Below are positions 25,665-34,234 of a stretch of DNA of 63,987 bases, piece after piece. The stretch spans positions 97,580 through 161,566 of the forward strand of contig VXRL01000057.1 of assembly GCA_009838515.1 (NCBI GenBank). The letters run 5' to 3'. The notes under the pieces are model-generated. The model searched no databases, was not told the DNA's origin, and saw only the letters and a program-made list of their open reading frames with translations. Made by a program: the position numbers and the translations under genes. This stretch comes from Terriglobia bacterium (lineage in GTDB: Bacteria; Acidobacteriota; Terriglobia; Bryobacterales; UBA6623). Each line of letters opens with the position of its first letter. Position 1 is the stretch's first letter.

Positions 25665-26594
25665 ATGGACAGGATCATGGCAGCAACGCGTCCAGACTGG
25701 GTGTCAGATGACTTGTTTCCTTTCGAGGGCAAGTTCTTCGACACCCCATCTGGCCACCGGATGCACTTCGTCGACGAGGGTGCTGGCGAGCCGATCGTGT
25801 TCGTGCACGGCAACCCGGCTTGGTCATTCGAGTTCAGGCATCTGATCAAAGGGCTTCGATCTGAATTTAGGTGCCTTGCTGCCGACCATATCGGCTTTGG
25901 CCTTTCGTCCCGAAGCAACCGGCGCATAGACCACCATCCCGCTGCCCTAGCGCGGGAGTTCGCGACGCTGATCGACTACCTCGAACTCTCGGACTTGACG
26001 CTCTTCCTAACAGACTGGGGTGGTCCGATCGGTCTGGACTTTGCGCGCAGGCAGCCAGATCGCGTCAGACGCATCGTGATCGCGAACACCTGGTGCTGGC
26101 CAGTCGCGGATGACTTTCATTTCAAATCGTTCAGCTTCCTAATGTCGAGCTGGGTCGGGCAATATCTCATCAGGCATCGCAATTTCTTCGTGAACCAGGT
26201 CATGCCGAAGGCAGTCGGCAACAAGACTGTCCTAACTCCGGAGATCATGGCACACTACCGAAGGGCAATGCCCACGCCCGATGCGCGTTCAGCAAGTGCC
26301 GCCTTGCCGGGCTACATCGTCAGTGCGACCGACTGGCTGCAGTCGATTTGGAGCGAACGCGCGGCCTTCGCGAACCATCCGGCGCTTGTTCTGTGGGGAC
26401 TCAAGGACATGGCGTTTCGCACGAAGGAGCTCGAGCGGTGGCAGTCCGAGTTCTCCGACGTTGAGTCACACGAGCTCGAGGATTGCGGTCACTTCTTGGC
26501 TGAAGAGGCCCCTGAGAGAGTCTTGAGGGCGCTGCATGCCTTCATGAGACGTACGTCGCCAACGCACGGAGCGTCGACCATGACAATCCGCTAG
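25665..26594 (+). CDS. Haloalkane-dehalogenase-like alpha/beta hydrolase
   Basis: A 309-residue hydrolase. The oxyanion/halide segment VHGNPAW (Asn50, Trp53), the nucleophile elbow TDWGGPIGLDFA (Asp117 followed by Trp118) and the catalytic His in EDCGHFLAEEAPE match haloalkane dehalogenases, in which Asp replaces the Ser of esterases. Whether the natural substrate is halogenated is unknown. ATG 25665 directly follows a TTG and is favoured by GGGAGG upstream. Its stop codon shares the CTAG tetranucleotide with the convergent Nramp-like gene. Confidence 0.85.
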   Translation: MDRIMAATRPDWVSDDLFPFEGKFFDTPSGHRMHFVDEGAGEPIVFVHGNPAWSFEFRHLIKGLRSEFRCLAADHIGFGLSSRSNRRIDHHPAALAREFATLIDYLELSDLTLFLTDWGGPIGLDFARRQPDRVRRIVIANTWCWPVADDFHFKSFSFLMSSWVGQYLIRHRNFFVNQVMPKAVGNKTVLTPEIMAHYRRAMPTPDARSASAALPGYIVSATDWLQSIWSERAAFANHPALVLWGLKDMAFRTKELERWQSEFSDVESHELEDCGHFLAEEAPERVLRALHAFMRRTSPTHGASTMTIR

Positions 26595-27952
26595 ACGAGC
26601 CTGTCGATTGCGGAATAGCCCATAAGCAGCGCCATGAGCGCCGCGCAGACCCACAGCATCAACGTGATCCAGGCCTTGGGCAGGACGCTGCTCGGCATCC
26701 TCCGGTACCGCAAGTAGATCGTGAAGCCTCCGATCACCGGCAGCATGATTGCCTGCGCAATGCCGCCGATCTTGACCATCAGCACCGGCTCCCTGATCAG
26801 CATGAAATACAGACAGGGCACCGTCAGCAGTATCACGACGAAAACTCGGATCGCCCTCAGCCGCTTCACGTAGTTGGACTTGTCGTATACACCAAGCATG
26901 CCTACGAAATCGGCCCAGACGCGGCAATGGGCTGCCGTCGACGCGAATACCGTCGAGTACAGCACCGCAAACGCCCCGACCATGAACAGCCCCAGCGACC
27001 AGCTTCCGAGCGTTTCGGTGTAAATGCTGGACAGCACCTGCACCATTTCCGAACCCTCGGGGATGAGCCCCATCCCCTTCAGCACTCCGGCTCCGAGGAA
27101 ATAGAACGCCACGGTCGCAAACGTGTAGATCACCATCGAGAACATGACATCGAAGCCCATGACTCGAACCCATCCGAGCGCCCGCTGCGTCCAGCCATGA
27201 GAATCTTCGCGCTTGCCGGCGTATTGCGCGTAACCCTTCTCGATGCACCAGTACGGGTACATGACCAGTTCGGTCGCGCCCACGCCCGTGATACCGAACG
27301 CTGCGACCGCGGTAGCCATGCCGCCTTCTGGGGGACGGAAAGTCAGTCCCTCCGCAACCGCGGCCCAGTCAAAGAACTGCGGCAGTTTGAACAACAAGAA
27401 GCAGCAGCTGACTGTGAGCAGTGTGAAGCTGACCACCAGCCCCATCGCAATCTTCTCGACGACAACGTACTTGCCGGCAATCAGCAACAGAATCGACAGC
27501 CCGGCCAAGGTCCAGACGAACGCCGTGATCGGCACGCCCGGAATCGCTCGATGGAGGATCTCGGCGATTCCGCCCAGCATCGCGCCCACTTGGAACAGGG
27601 TGAACGTGACCATCCCGCACCACATCCACACCAGCCAAGACACCCTCAGCCGGGGACCGGGCACGTCATTGAACGCTTCGAGGGTTGTGCGTCCCGTAGC
27701 GATGGCGTAGCGGCCCAATTCGTTCTGAACCACCGTCTTGACCAAGCAGCTCATGATGATCAGCCAGAGGAGCACGTAGCCGTTTTCGGCACCCAACACG
27801 GTGGTCGCGATCAGCTCCCCAGAGCCGACGATAGAACTGGCAAGGATCAATCCGGGCCCAAGAAACCGAAGGATCCCGCTGAATGCTCGCGGGGCGGCCG
27901 CAACCCGCTCCGGATCCAAGCGATAGGGGTCTTTAATGACGGTCGAAGCCAT
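26591..27952 (-). CDS. Nramp-like membrane transporter lacking canonical metal motifs
   Basis: A 453-residue transporter with about eleven hydrophobic helices and overall similarity to Nramp. Helix 1 reads FLGPGLILASSIVGSGE, so the metal-binding DPGN of classical Nramp is replaced by GSGE. Helix 6 reads ITGVGATELVMYPYW instead of the MPH motif. These changes suggest a substrate other than Mn/Fe, or a divergent coordination. ATG 27952 is chosen over an in-frame GTG at 28006 because the conserved part begins just after it. It ends tail-to-tail with the hydrolase gene. Confidence 0.82.
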   Translation of the reverse strand: MASTVIKDPYRLDPERVAAAPRAFSGILRFLGPGLILASSIVGSGELIATTVLGAENGYVLLWLIIMSCLVKTVVQNELGRYAIATGRTTLEAFNDVPGPRLRVSWLVWMWCGMVTFTLFQVGAMLGGIAEILHRAIPGVPITAFVWTLAGLSILLLIAGKYVVVEKIAMGLVVSFTLLTVSCCFLLFKLPQFFDWAAVAEGLTFRPPEGGMATAVAAFGITGVGATELVMYPYWCIEKGYAQYAGKREDSHGWTQRALGWVRVMGFDVMFSMVIYTFATVAFYFLGAGVLKGMGLIPEGSEMVQVLSSIYTETLGSWSLGLFMVGAFAVLYSTVFASTAAHCRVWADFVGMLGVYDKSNYVKRLRAIRVFVVILLTVPCLYFMLIREPVLMVKIGGIAQAIMLPVIGGFTIYLRYRRMPSSVLPKAWITLMLWVCAALMALLMGYSAIDRLV

Positions 27953-28289
27953 GGCGTCTCGCAATCCTAGCACACGCCCTTGAGCTGGTTTCGCTCGTGC
28001 GGGCACCGCCCAGAAACGTCCATCCAGTCAGTGGTTGACCTGCTTCGATACACCGGGATCTCGGTGATCGTCTCAGGCGCGCGACACCATATGTGACATG
28101 GAACCCATGCGCCATGTCGCCCCACACGGCCGCACTGCCACATCCCGCACATGCTCAATGGGGGAGCAATCGGTAAGCAAGTCCCCGCCTCGGCGATCGC
28201 AAGGATACGTACAGCCCGAGGCAGCCGGACAGGCGCGGGCGGGACTTTGGTCCCGGCTGCCGCCCGGACGTGCGTGGCAGCCCGGCCGA
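27953..28289. other. Intergenic region upstream of the Nramp-like gene
   Basis: No gene is supported. A hairpin GGGAC-TTTG-GTCCC (28241-28254), embedded in GC-rich sequence, lies 36 bases beyond the multicopper oxidase stop on the minus strand and could terminate that gene, although no T run follows. The rest would carry the promoter of the Nramp-like gene. Confidence 0.4.
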
Positions 28290-29975
28290 CTATCCGCCCG
28301 CCACGTGGCTCGGGCTCTTGCTGAGTAGCGCTGGATCTTCCACGACTAGGAACTGGCCCATCATCCCGTTATCTTCATGCTCCATGATGTGGCAGTGATA
28401 CATGTATGGGACCTGAGGATCAGCGTAGCGGTCGAACCTCATGATGATTCGAACGAGATCGCCGGGAGGCACAAGGACGGTGTCTTTCCACCCGAGTTCG
28501 GCAGCGGAAGGCGGTCGGCCATTGCGATCGAGAATCTGAAACTGGACCAAGTGGACATGGAACGGGTGAGGCTGGCCGCCGCGATTGCTCACTTCCCAGA
28601 TTTCAATGTCTCCCAATCGCACGACCTCGTCAATTCGCGCCATGTCCATAGTCTTGCCGTTTATCGGAATCCCCGCCGGTCCGACTCGCTGACGTCGCCC
28701 TCCTTGTTCTCCCTGTCGTCCCTGTCCGCCTTGCCCGACTCGTGCCGCTCGTCCACCTCGTCCTCCCTGTCCTCCTTGTCCCTCTGGTCCCCTTTGCAGG
28801 GGACCTGCCAATACCATTGGGCGCGTCTTGGCAGCTTGTGAGGCATCGATACGGGGGATGGGATTGAGGCGCTCTGGCAAGCCGTGGGACACGCGAGTTG
28901 GCGATTTGGGGACGATCTTCAGGAGTTGCAGGTTCCCGGTGCCGATTCCTACCCAATGCGACGTGATCGTCTCCAGCAATCCAGCTTCCGGATAGCTCCT
29001 TAACACCACCTCGGCCCCATCGCTGAAGTCGACGAGGACCTCGGCTCGCTCGCCAGGAGCGAGCGTCACCCGGTTGGTCTGAAGGGGTGCGTCAAGGAAT
29101 CCGCCATCAGTAGCGATTTGATGAAACTCGCGACCGTCGTCGAATCCGATGTAGTAGATTCGCGCATTCGATCCGTTCAGCAATCTGAGTCGTATGCGAC
29201 GCGCCTCAACCCGGAGCAACGGACTCCAAGTGCCGTTGACCAGCATCGTGTTTCCATAGACAGCACCCTGGTTGACGGCGAAGCGAAACGCGCCGTCACC
29301 GTCAAATTCTCGGTCCTGGATCACAAGTGGAATATCGTCAACGCCGTAGGTCCTTGGCAGGTCCAGCGCGTCACTGTGATCGTCATCGATCCACATGAGA
29401 CCGCTAACCCCCCGATAGACCTGTCGTCCCGTTGTGCCATGCGGATGCGGGTGGTACCACAGCGGAGCGGCCTGTTGATGGACCTCAAAGCTGGCCGTCC
29501 ACGACTCCCCAGGCTCGATTTCCTGATGCGGCGTGCCGTCCATGCGGGCGGGGACGTGCATGCCATGCCAGTGCATCGTCGTCATCTCATCCAGATTGTT
29601 CTGGACGACCAGATCGACATCTTCGCCTCGACGCAGTCGCAGCGTCGGTCCGAGATACGGTCCGTTCACGCCAGCTGTCGGCGTCTGCTTGCCTGGAAGG
29701 AACTCCCGGGTCCCTTCGGCAACAGTCAAGTGAAACTGCCGGCGACCGTCCACAACGGTGCCGAATGACTGCTCGGGAATCTGCAGTTCATTCTCAAAGG
29801 TCAATCCTGGATTGGTCACTCGGATGAAGACCAGCCAGTAACAGGTCAGGACCGATAACAGGACGATAGCCAACAACCCGATGACGATCGGCTTCATACG
29901 TTGAAACCTGGTCTCCCGAAACCGCTTCGCATGCTCCGGTCGAATGGATTTCCTAGGCACAGGGTCTGCAGCCAT
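28290..29975 (-). CDS. Membrane-anchored multicopper oxidase
   Basis: A 561-residue multicopper oxidase. An N-terminal helix (about residues 30-52, GLLAIVLLSVLTCYWLVF) anchors it. Copper ligands are complete: MHWHGMH, WYHPHPHG, HPFHVHL, and the type 1 motif HCHIMEHEDNGMMG with the axial Met. The arrangement resembles CueO/SpoIIE-adjacent laccases that oxidise Cu(I), phenols or Mn(II). A Gly/Gln/Arg-rich insert precedes the third cupredoxin domain, where CueO carries its Met-rich insert. ATG 29975 is preferred over GTG/ATG 15 bases upstream because GGGAGGAG sits just before it. Confidence 0.92.
   Translation of the reverse strand: MAADPVPRKSIRPEHAKRFRETRFQRMKPIVIGLLAIVLLSVLTCYWLVFIRVTNPGLTFENELQIPEQSFGTVVDGRRQFHLTVAEGTREFLPGKQTPTAGVNGPYLGPTLRLRRGEDVDLVVQNNLDEMTTMHWHGMHVPARMDGTPHQEIEPGESWTASFEVHQQAAPLWYHPHPHGTTGRQVYRGVSGLMWIDDDHSDALDLPRTYGVDDIPLVIQDREFDGDGAFRFAVNQGAVYGNTMLVNGTWSPLLRVEARRIRLRLLNGSNARIYYIGFDDGREFHQIATDGGFLDAPLQTNRVTLAPGERAEVLVDFSDGAEVVLRSYPEAGLLETITSHWVGIGTGNLQLLKIVPKSPTRVSHGLPERLNPIPRIDASQAAKTRPMVLAGPLQRGPEGQGGQGGRGGRAARVGQGGQGRQGEQGGRRQRVGPAGIPINGKTMDMARIDEVVRLGDIEIWEVSNRGGQPHPFHVHLVQFQILDRNGRPPSAAELGWKDTVLVPPGDLVRIIMRFDRYADPQVPYMYHCHIMEHEDNGMMGQFLVVEDPALLSKSPSHVAGG
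28681..28794 (-). repeat. Imperfect 9-bp tandem repeat encoding a G/Q/R-rich linker
   Basis: Inside the multicopper oxidase gene, the minus strand runs as variants of GGACAAGGA / GGACAGGGA / GGACGAGGT, giving protein with repeated GQGGQGG and GGRGGR units. The unit is a multiple of three, so copy-number changes would keep the frame. It encodes the insert between the second and third cupredoxin domains. Confidence 0.75.
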
Positions 29976-30270
29976 GTCTGCTCCTCCCACTAGTGGTCGC
30001 CCGTGCCGTAAGAGTTGCTAAAGCGGCGGTAGTCCAGGAGTATGCTGCCCGCACGGTCGAATGGATCTTGAAGGACGTACAGACCAATCTGCGGATCAGC
30101 ACTGTCAACCGCGCATGCCAGCGCGAAGCCCGCGGGACTGCGTTCCCCCGGACCTACAAGCTTGCAATTGGCCTTTCAGCACATAAAGGAGAGACGCTGA
30201 AGCCGCACCGGCGTTACGGCTCAAGCCTAGGATTTACCGATTCTTCACCCGGGCGCGCTCGAACCCGACG

Positions 30271-31830
30271 CTATTGCGCGTTTCGGTGGACCGGTTCGTC
30301 GAGCACCATCGGCTCGGGAAAGTCCGCCGCCTTCTTTCCGCCACGATGCCGCAGCCGCTTGTTCTGCGAGCTGCCCCTCGGCATATTTAGCGGAATCGCC
30401 AATCCGCCCAGCTCGGCCATCATTTCGTACAGGTTGGTCTCCATCTGTTTCGCTGTGTCGGCGTAGGCCGGGTCATGCAACAGATTCTTGGTCTCGCCGG
30501 GATCTGCCTGCAGGTCATACAGTTCGTCCGTGTCCCACAGCCCGTAATAGGTTATGTACTTGAATCGGTCGCCACGCAGCGCGAACTGCGTCGGCGTGTG
30601 CGGGAAGTTCTTCTCCCAGTAGTACACATACAGGAAGTAGTCTCGCCACGGGATCTCCTTGCCCTGCCCCAGTGCGAGGAAACTCTGGCCATCCATGTGG
30701 GGCGGCTTTTGGATTCCCATCGCCTCAAAGACCGTGGGGGCGATATCGATGTTAGCCACGACCTGTTCGACTACCGTGCCGCCCTCGAACAACTCCGGAC
30801 ACTGCATCAGCATCGGCACGCGGATCGATGTCTCGTAGGCCACCCGTTTGTCGATCAGGCCATGCTCCCCGAACATGAAGCCGTTGTCGCCCATGTAGAT
30901 CACCAGCGTCTCGTCAGCGACGCCCATCTCCTCGAGCTTGCCCATGACCCGCCCGATGCTGTCGTCCACGGCGCTGAGGGCCTCGTTGTAGCGCTTGTAG
31001 TAGCGCTCAATGTCCAGAGCGCTGTGGTACGGGAAATCCACACCGTGCCAGCTATTGCGCTGATCGCGCAGCCAGCGCGGCTTGCCGCGGTAGTTCTCGA
31101 AGGTGTCCGCCTCACTGGCGGGCCGCGTGAACGGAGCGTCGTCCAGCGTGCCTTCGTGGCGTTCGGACGGCGTGAAATTCGCATGCACGGCCTTGTGCGA
31201 GAGGTAGAGGAAGAATGGCTTTTCGGACGGCTTTTGGCCAGAGAGCCAATCAATCGCGTAGTCTGTGAGTTCGTCGGTGATATAGCCCTCTTGTTTGACC
31301 CGTTCGCCGTTGACGTTCAACGTGTAGTCCGGGCTCGGCGGCAGGTAGTGTCCCTGCCCGCGGAAACTGACCCAGTGGTCGAACCCCGGCCGCGGTGAAT
31401 CATCGGCCGCGCCCATGTGCCACTTGCCGACGAAGGCCGTTGCGAAGCCGGCCTGCTGCAGGTACTGCGGGAAGAACAGCGTGCCCTTCGGCACCATGCG
31501 CTGGTTGTCGATGACGCGATGGCGGAAGGTATAGAGCCCGGTCAGGATCGAGGCGCGGCTCGGCGAGCAAAGCGATGTCCCGACAAAGGCGTTCTTGAGA
31601 TGCACGCCGTTCTCGGCCATCGCATCCATGTGTGGCGTGCGGGCGAACTGGTGGTCCAAGAAGGACATCGCGTCATAACGATGGTCATCGGACAGGATGA
31701 AAACGACGTTGCGGGGCGTGGCACCTTCGGCCCGTTCGGCCACCACGGAATCGGGTACCGGCGTGACAGCGGCCGCCAAGACCGCCGAGACCATAAGAAG
31801 AAACGGAATGCGAATCGGCATAAGCACCAT
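30271..31830 (-). CDS. Exported sulfatase (Cys-type)
   Basis: A 519-residue sulfatase with an N-terminal signal peptide (about residues 1-24). The metal site SDDHRYDAM and the formylglycine motif CSPSR (Cys88), followed by LTGLYTFRHR, are intact, as are GKWHMG and GDNGFMFGEHG. The latter resembles the choline-sulfatase/iduronate-2-sulfatase side of the family. The C-terminal tail ends in a basic RLRHRGGKK segment. ATG 31830 or 31821 are both possible starts. It differs in subtype from the sulfatase at 16876, so the two probably remove sulfate from different positions or glycans. Confidence 0.93.
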   Translation of the reverse strand: MVLMPIRIPFLLMVSAVLAAAVTPVPDSVVAERAEGATPRNVVFILSDDHRYDAMSFLDHQFARTPHMDAMAENGVHLKNAFVGTSLCSPSRASILTGLYTFRHRVIDNQRMVPKGTLFFPQYLQQAGFATAFVGKWHMGAADDSPRPGFDHWVSFRGQGHYLPPSPDYTLNVNGERVKQEGYITDELTDYAIDWLSGQKPSEKPFFLYLSHKAVHANFTPSERHEGTLDDAPFTRPASEADTFENYRGKPRWLRDQRNSWHGVDFPYHSALDIERYYKRYNEALSAVDDSIGRVMGKLEEMGVADETLVIYMGDNGFMFGEHGLIDKRVAYETSIRVPMLMQCPELFEGGTVVEQVVANIDIAPTVFEAMGIQKPPHMDGQSFLALGQGKEIPWRDYFLYVYYWEKNFPHTPTQFALRGDRFKYITYYGLWDTDELYDLQADPGETKNLLHDPAYADTAKQMETNLYEMMAELGGLAIPLNMPRGSSQNKRLRHRGGKKAADFPEPMVLDEPVHRNAQ

Positions 31831-32015
31831 CGTATCAACGCGATAAACAGACCGTCAGCCAAGTGAAGCTCCCGCCGCCTCCACCATTTCACGTTTCCCG
31901 TGCATTCCCCCTAGGCCGGCCAAGTACACATAACATTCGATGAGCCAACGGTTTATACGTCCCTAGCGTGCCGCATTCGATTCCCGCATAGTCCAAGATC
32001 GAGCGTTGGCTGAAC

Positions 32016-32828
32016 GTGGGAAGACTAACAGCCGCTTTCGTCAATTCCATCACGAAACCAGATCTGTACGACGACGGCGGGACACCGTACCTGGCCGTTG
32101 CCAAGGGAGGCTCGAAAAGCTGGGCCCAACACGTCACCATTTATGGGAAGCGTCGCGACCTCGGCCTGGGCGGGAATCCGTACATCGGCCTTGCAGCTGT
32201 ACGCCAAGCGGCACTGGACAACCGCACAGCGATAGCGGCTGGACGCAACCCGCTTGCCGAGAAACGCCGATCCAGCATCCCAACCATCGCAGGGGCTTCC
32301 GTCCAGACTCGCGCGATGCTCAGGCCTCGCTAGAGGAACCGCACGCACGCGGACTCCTGGATGCAGACGCTAGAGCGCTATGCTTTCCCGATCCTCGGCG
32401 GCGGGGCCGTCGATCGGATTTTCCCAGCCGACGGGCTGGCCGTCGCGAGCTCGATTCGGGGAACGCGACCAGAAGCCGCCCGGCGAGACCGCCAGCGGAT
32501 CCATGCCGTCCATCGCTGGTCATCGGCGCACGGACTTGTCACCGAACACGTCGCGGGCGTAGCGATCGACGGCGCACTCCCGCCGCTGCCAGGCGTCAAG
32601 TCCCACCTTCGAGCCCTGACGTATCCGGAAGTCGTGTCAAGTAGGCTCACGCTCGATCGGACCTGCCGGAGAGGCGACGGCGCCCTATGTGCTCCTGGCC
32701 GATTTCTTGGCATCGAGCGACGCGTGAACCGCAACCACAACGAAGGGAAGTGCTGTGGATTCAGGCTCACCAGAAACATGCGCTTAGCATGTGTGACAGG
32801 CTCAGGATCGCGAAATCGGCCCATTTGA
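32016..32828 (+). pseudogene. Decayed P4-type tyrosine integrase
   Basis: The first 105 codons read as the Arm DNA-binding domain (DUF4102) of P4-like integrases: LYDDGGTPYLAVAKGGSKSW and GLGGNPYIGLAAVR. The frame then hits TAG at 32331-32333 and continues in the same frame with the core-binding domain (RNRTHADSWMQTLERYAFPI, later TRPEAARRDRQRIHAVHRW and IDGALPP). In intact relatives the stop position is usually Trp in the phrase RPRWRN, so a single TGG-to-TAG change explains it. After LTYPEV the match is lost, and no catalytic domain with RxHxxRY is seen. It is a relic of an integrated element. Confidence 0.88.
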
Positions 32829-32934
32829 CCCGGATCCCGGAAGAATCACGCCTATCGAAGCCTTGGAGCAGTGACGTGTCAGTCGCAATTGGTTGATTCC
32901 CAACAGCCGAATTCGGAATTGGAGAGGCATTCCG

Positions 32935-33492
32935 TCACGGCGCGGCAGGCGAATCGGGCACCAAGCCGGGATAAGACGCGGGTGGACTCCGGCGGCCTCC
33001 GCCGATGTGCTCCCGAGCGAAAAAGACATGACCGGATTCCTGAATGATCGCGCTAACCCCCATCTCCCGCACGCCCTCTTTCCTAGACAACCATCCGCGG
33101 AGGCTGATCACCTGCCCGATTCGCAACGAGCTACGGCTGAAATTCCTGCGCCGGGCGACCCGCACCGACATCGTCTCGCCAGTCCATCGGACTGGATTGC
33201 CTTTGGCGTCCCTCATCGGCTCGCCGTCGGCGGCGACCTGATCGATCACGATGCGAATATGCGGATTCACGTACCGGATCTCGGCGACTGTACCCCGCAC
33301 AGTTAGCATGCGCTCCGGGTCATAGTCACTCGCAAAGTTGTGGTGCGCATGCACGCTTGCAGTGACTGCCACGGCCAGAACAGCTACCAATGCAACGGGA
33401 GATTCCCGGATTATGAGGTGCCCGGACGGCTCGCCAGATCGGGATTCCCGGCTCCGAACCACTGTGTTGAATGACCATCGATTGGAATGCAT
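32935..33492 (-). CDS. Exported DUF6152-like protein
   Basis: A 185-residue protein with a signal peptide ending at VTASVHA (about residue 47) and a mature N-terminus HHNFASDYDPE. The body, with VRGTVAEIRYVNPHIRIVIDQV and GQVISLRGWLSRKEG, matches the small exported family I recall as DUF6152, a probable OB-like beta-barrel. ATG 33492 is chosen over an upstream in-frame ATG at 33561 because GAGGGG lies just before it. Function is unknown. The C-terminal 25 residues are Pro/Gly-rich. Confidence 0.75.
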   Translation of the reverse strand: MHSNRWSFNTVVRSRESRSGEPSGHLIIRESPVALVAVLAVAVTASVHAHHNFASDYDPERMLTVRGTVAEIRYVNPHIRIVIDQVAADGEPMRDAKGNPVRWTGETMSVRVARRRNFSRSSLRIGQVISLRGWLSRKEGVREMGVSAIIQESGHVFFAREHIGGGRRSPPASYPGLVPDSPAAP

Positions 33493-34234
33493 GACCCATG
33501 CCCCTCTTTCAATAGAGGGTCGGGGTTCGGAGACTTCGGTTACCGAACGTATCGGAAACAAGCGTGAAGAGCCATCGGCCTTTGGCTCGCCCGCGGCACT
33601 CTTTTCATTTCAGGCCCAGACGGTCGGGCGGCTCAGCGCTGTCGTGGCGGTCTGCACGCGTTGGTTGCGCCTTCGCGATACGGTCAACACTTTCTACAAG
33701 TGTGTCGTCGGGTGTCGCGGCGATGATCGGCCGGACGGTGAACGCGAACTGCCGGTGAAGGTGTCGAGAGAGCGGGATTGATCCTTTGGTCAGGTGAGTA
33801 CTGGCCCTTGCGGCATCTCTAAGGCGCGCTTGCACTCGGTCGAATGCTTGAGAAAGCTCCTAGGTTCATCCGAGGTTGGAGAGCCGTAACATTTTTAATA
33901 CCAGTGAGTTATTGGTTGAAGTCAGTTCCCGCCCACGAACCCGCAGCGCGGGTGCCTACCAAGCGCTGCTTGGCTACTCAGCTGAGGTCCCGGGACTCGT
34001 CCCGCCGCCAGAGCTTGCGGCCTGCTCTGCGCTTCTCAGACCGCGCTATCGACGCCGGTCGTCAGCCAGATGCTGGGCGGCTGGTCGAGAGAGCCGTTCA
34101 GCGCGGCGGCCTGCCAGGGCTGACGGGGACCGCAGCGGCGAAGGCGCCGATGCGCGGGCTGGCGCGGGAATTGGGCGAGAACCGACGCGTGCAACTCCCC
34201 GTCGGACCCATGCGTCTGTACAATTGAAGCAGCC
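33493..34234. other. Long noncoding stretch with a hairpin cluster
   Basis: No coding frame looks real. At 33939-33996 three inverted repeats follow one another: ACCCGC-agc-GCGGGT (33939-33953), CCAAGC-gct-GCTTGG (33959-33973) and GTCCCGGGAC (33987-33996). On the minus strand the piece between them contains CTCAGCTGAGTAG, which is reminiscent of a tRNA D-arm, but stems and T-loop do not fit a functional tRNA. It may be a structured RNA, a tRNA relic or a REP-like element. Confidence 0.4.

Noticed and set aside
26927..27970. 347-codon open frame opposite the Nramp-like gene
   Set aside because: Antisense of a clear membrane transporter; very rich in H, R and Q, with no recognisable fold.
30001..30270. 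Plus-strand frame in the gap between the multicopper oxidase and the second sulfatase
   Set aside because: It runs into the antisense of the sulfatase gene and has no recognisable protein features.
33880..34050. tRNA gene on the minus strand
   Set aside because: A D-arm-like piece is present, but the acceptor stem, 7-base anticodon loop and TTCGA T-loop do not form.
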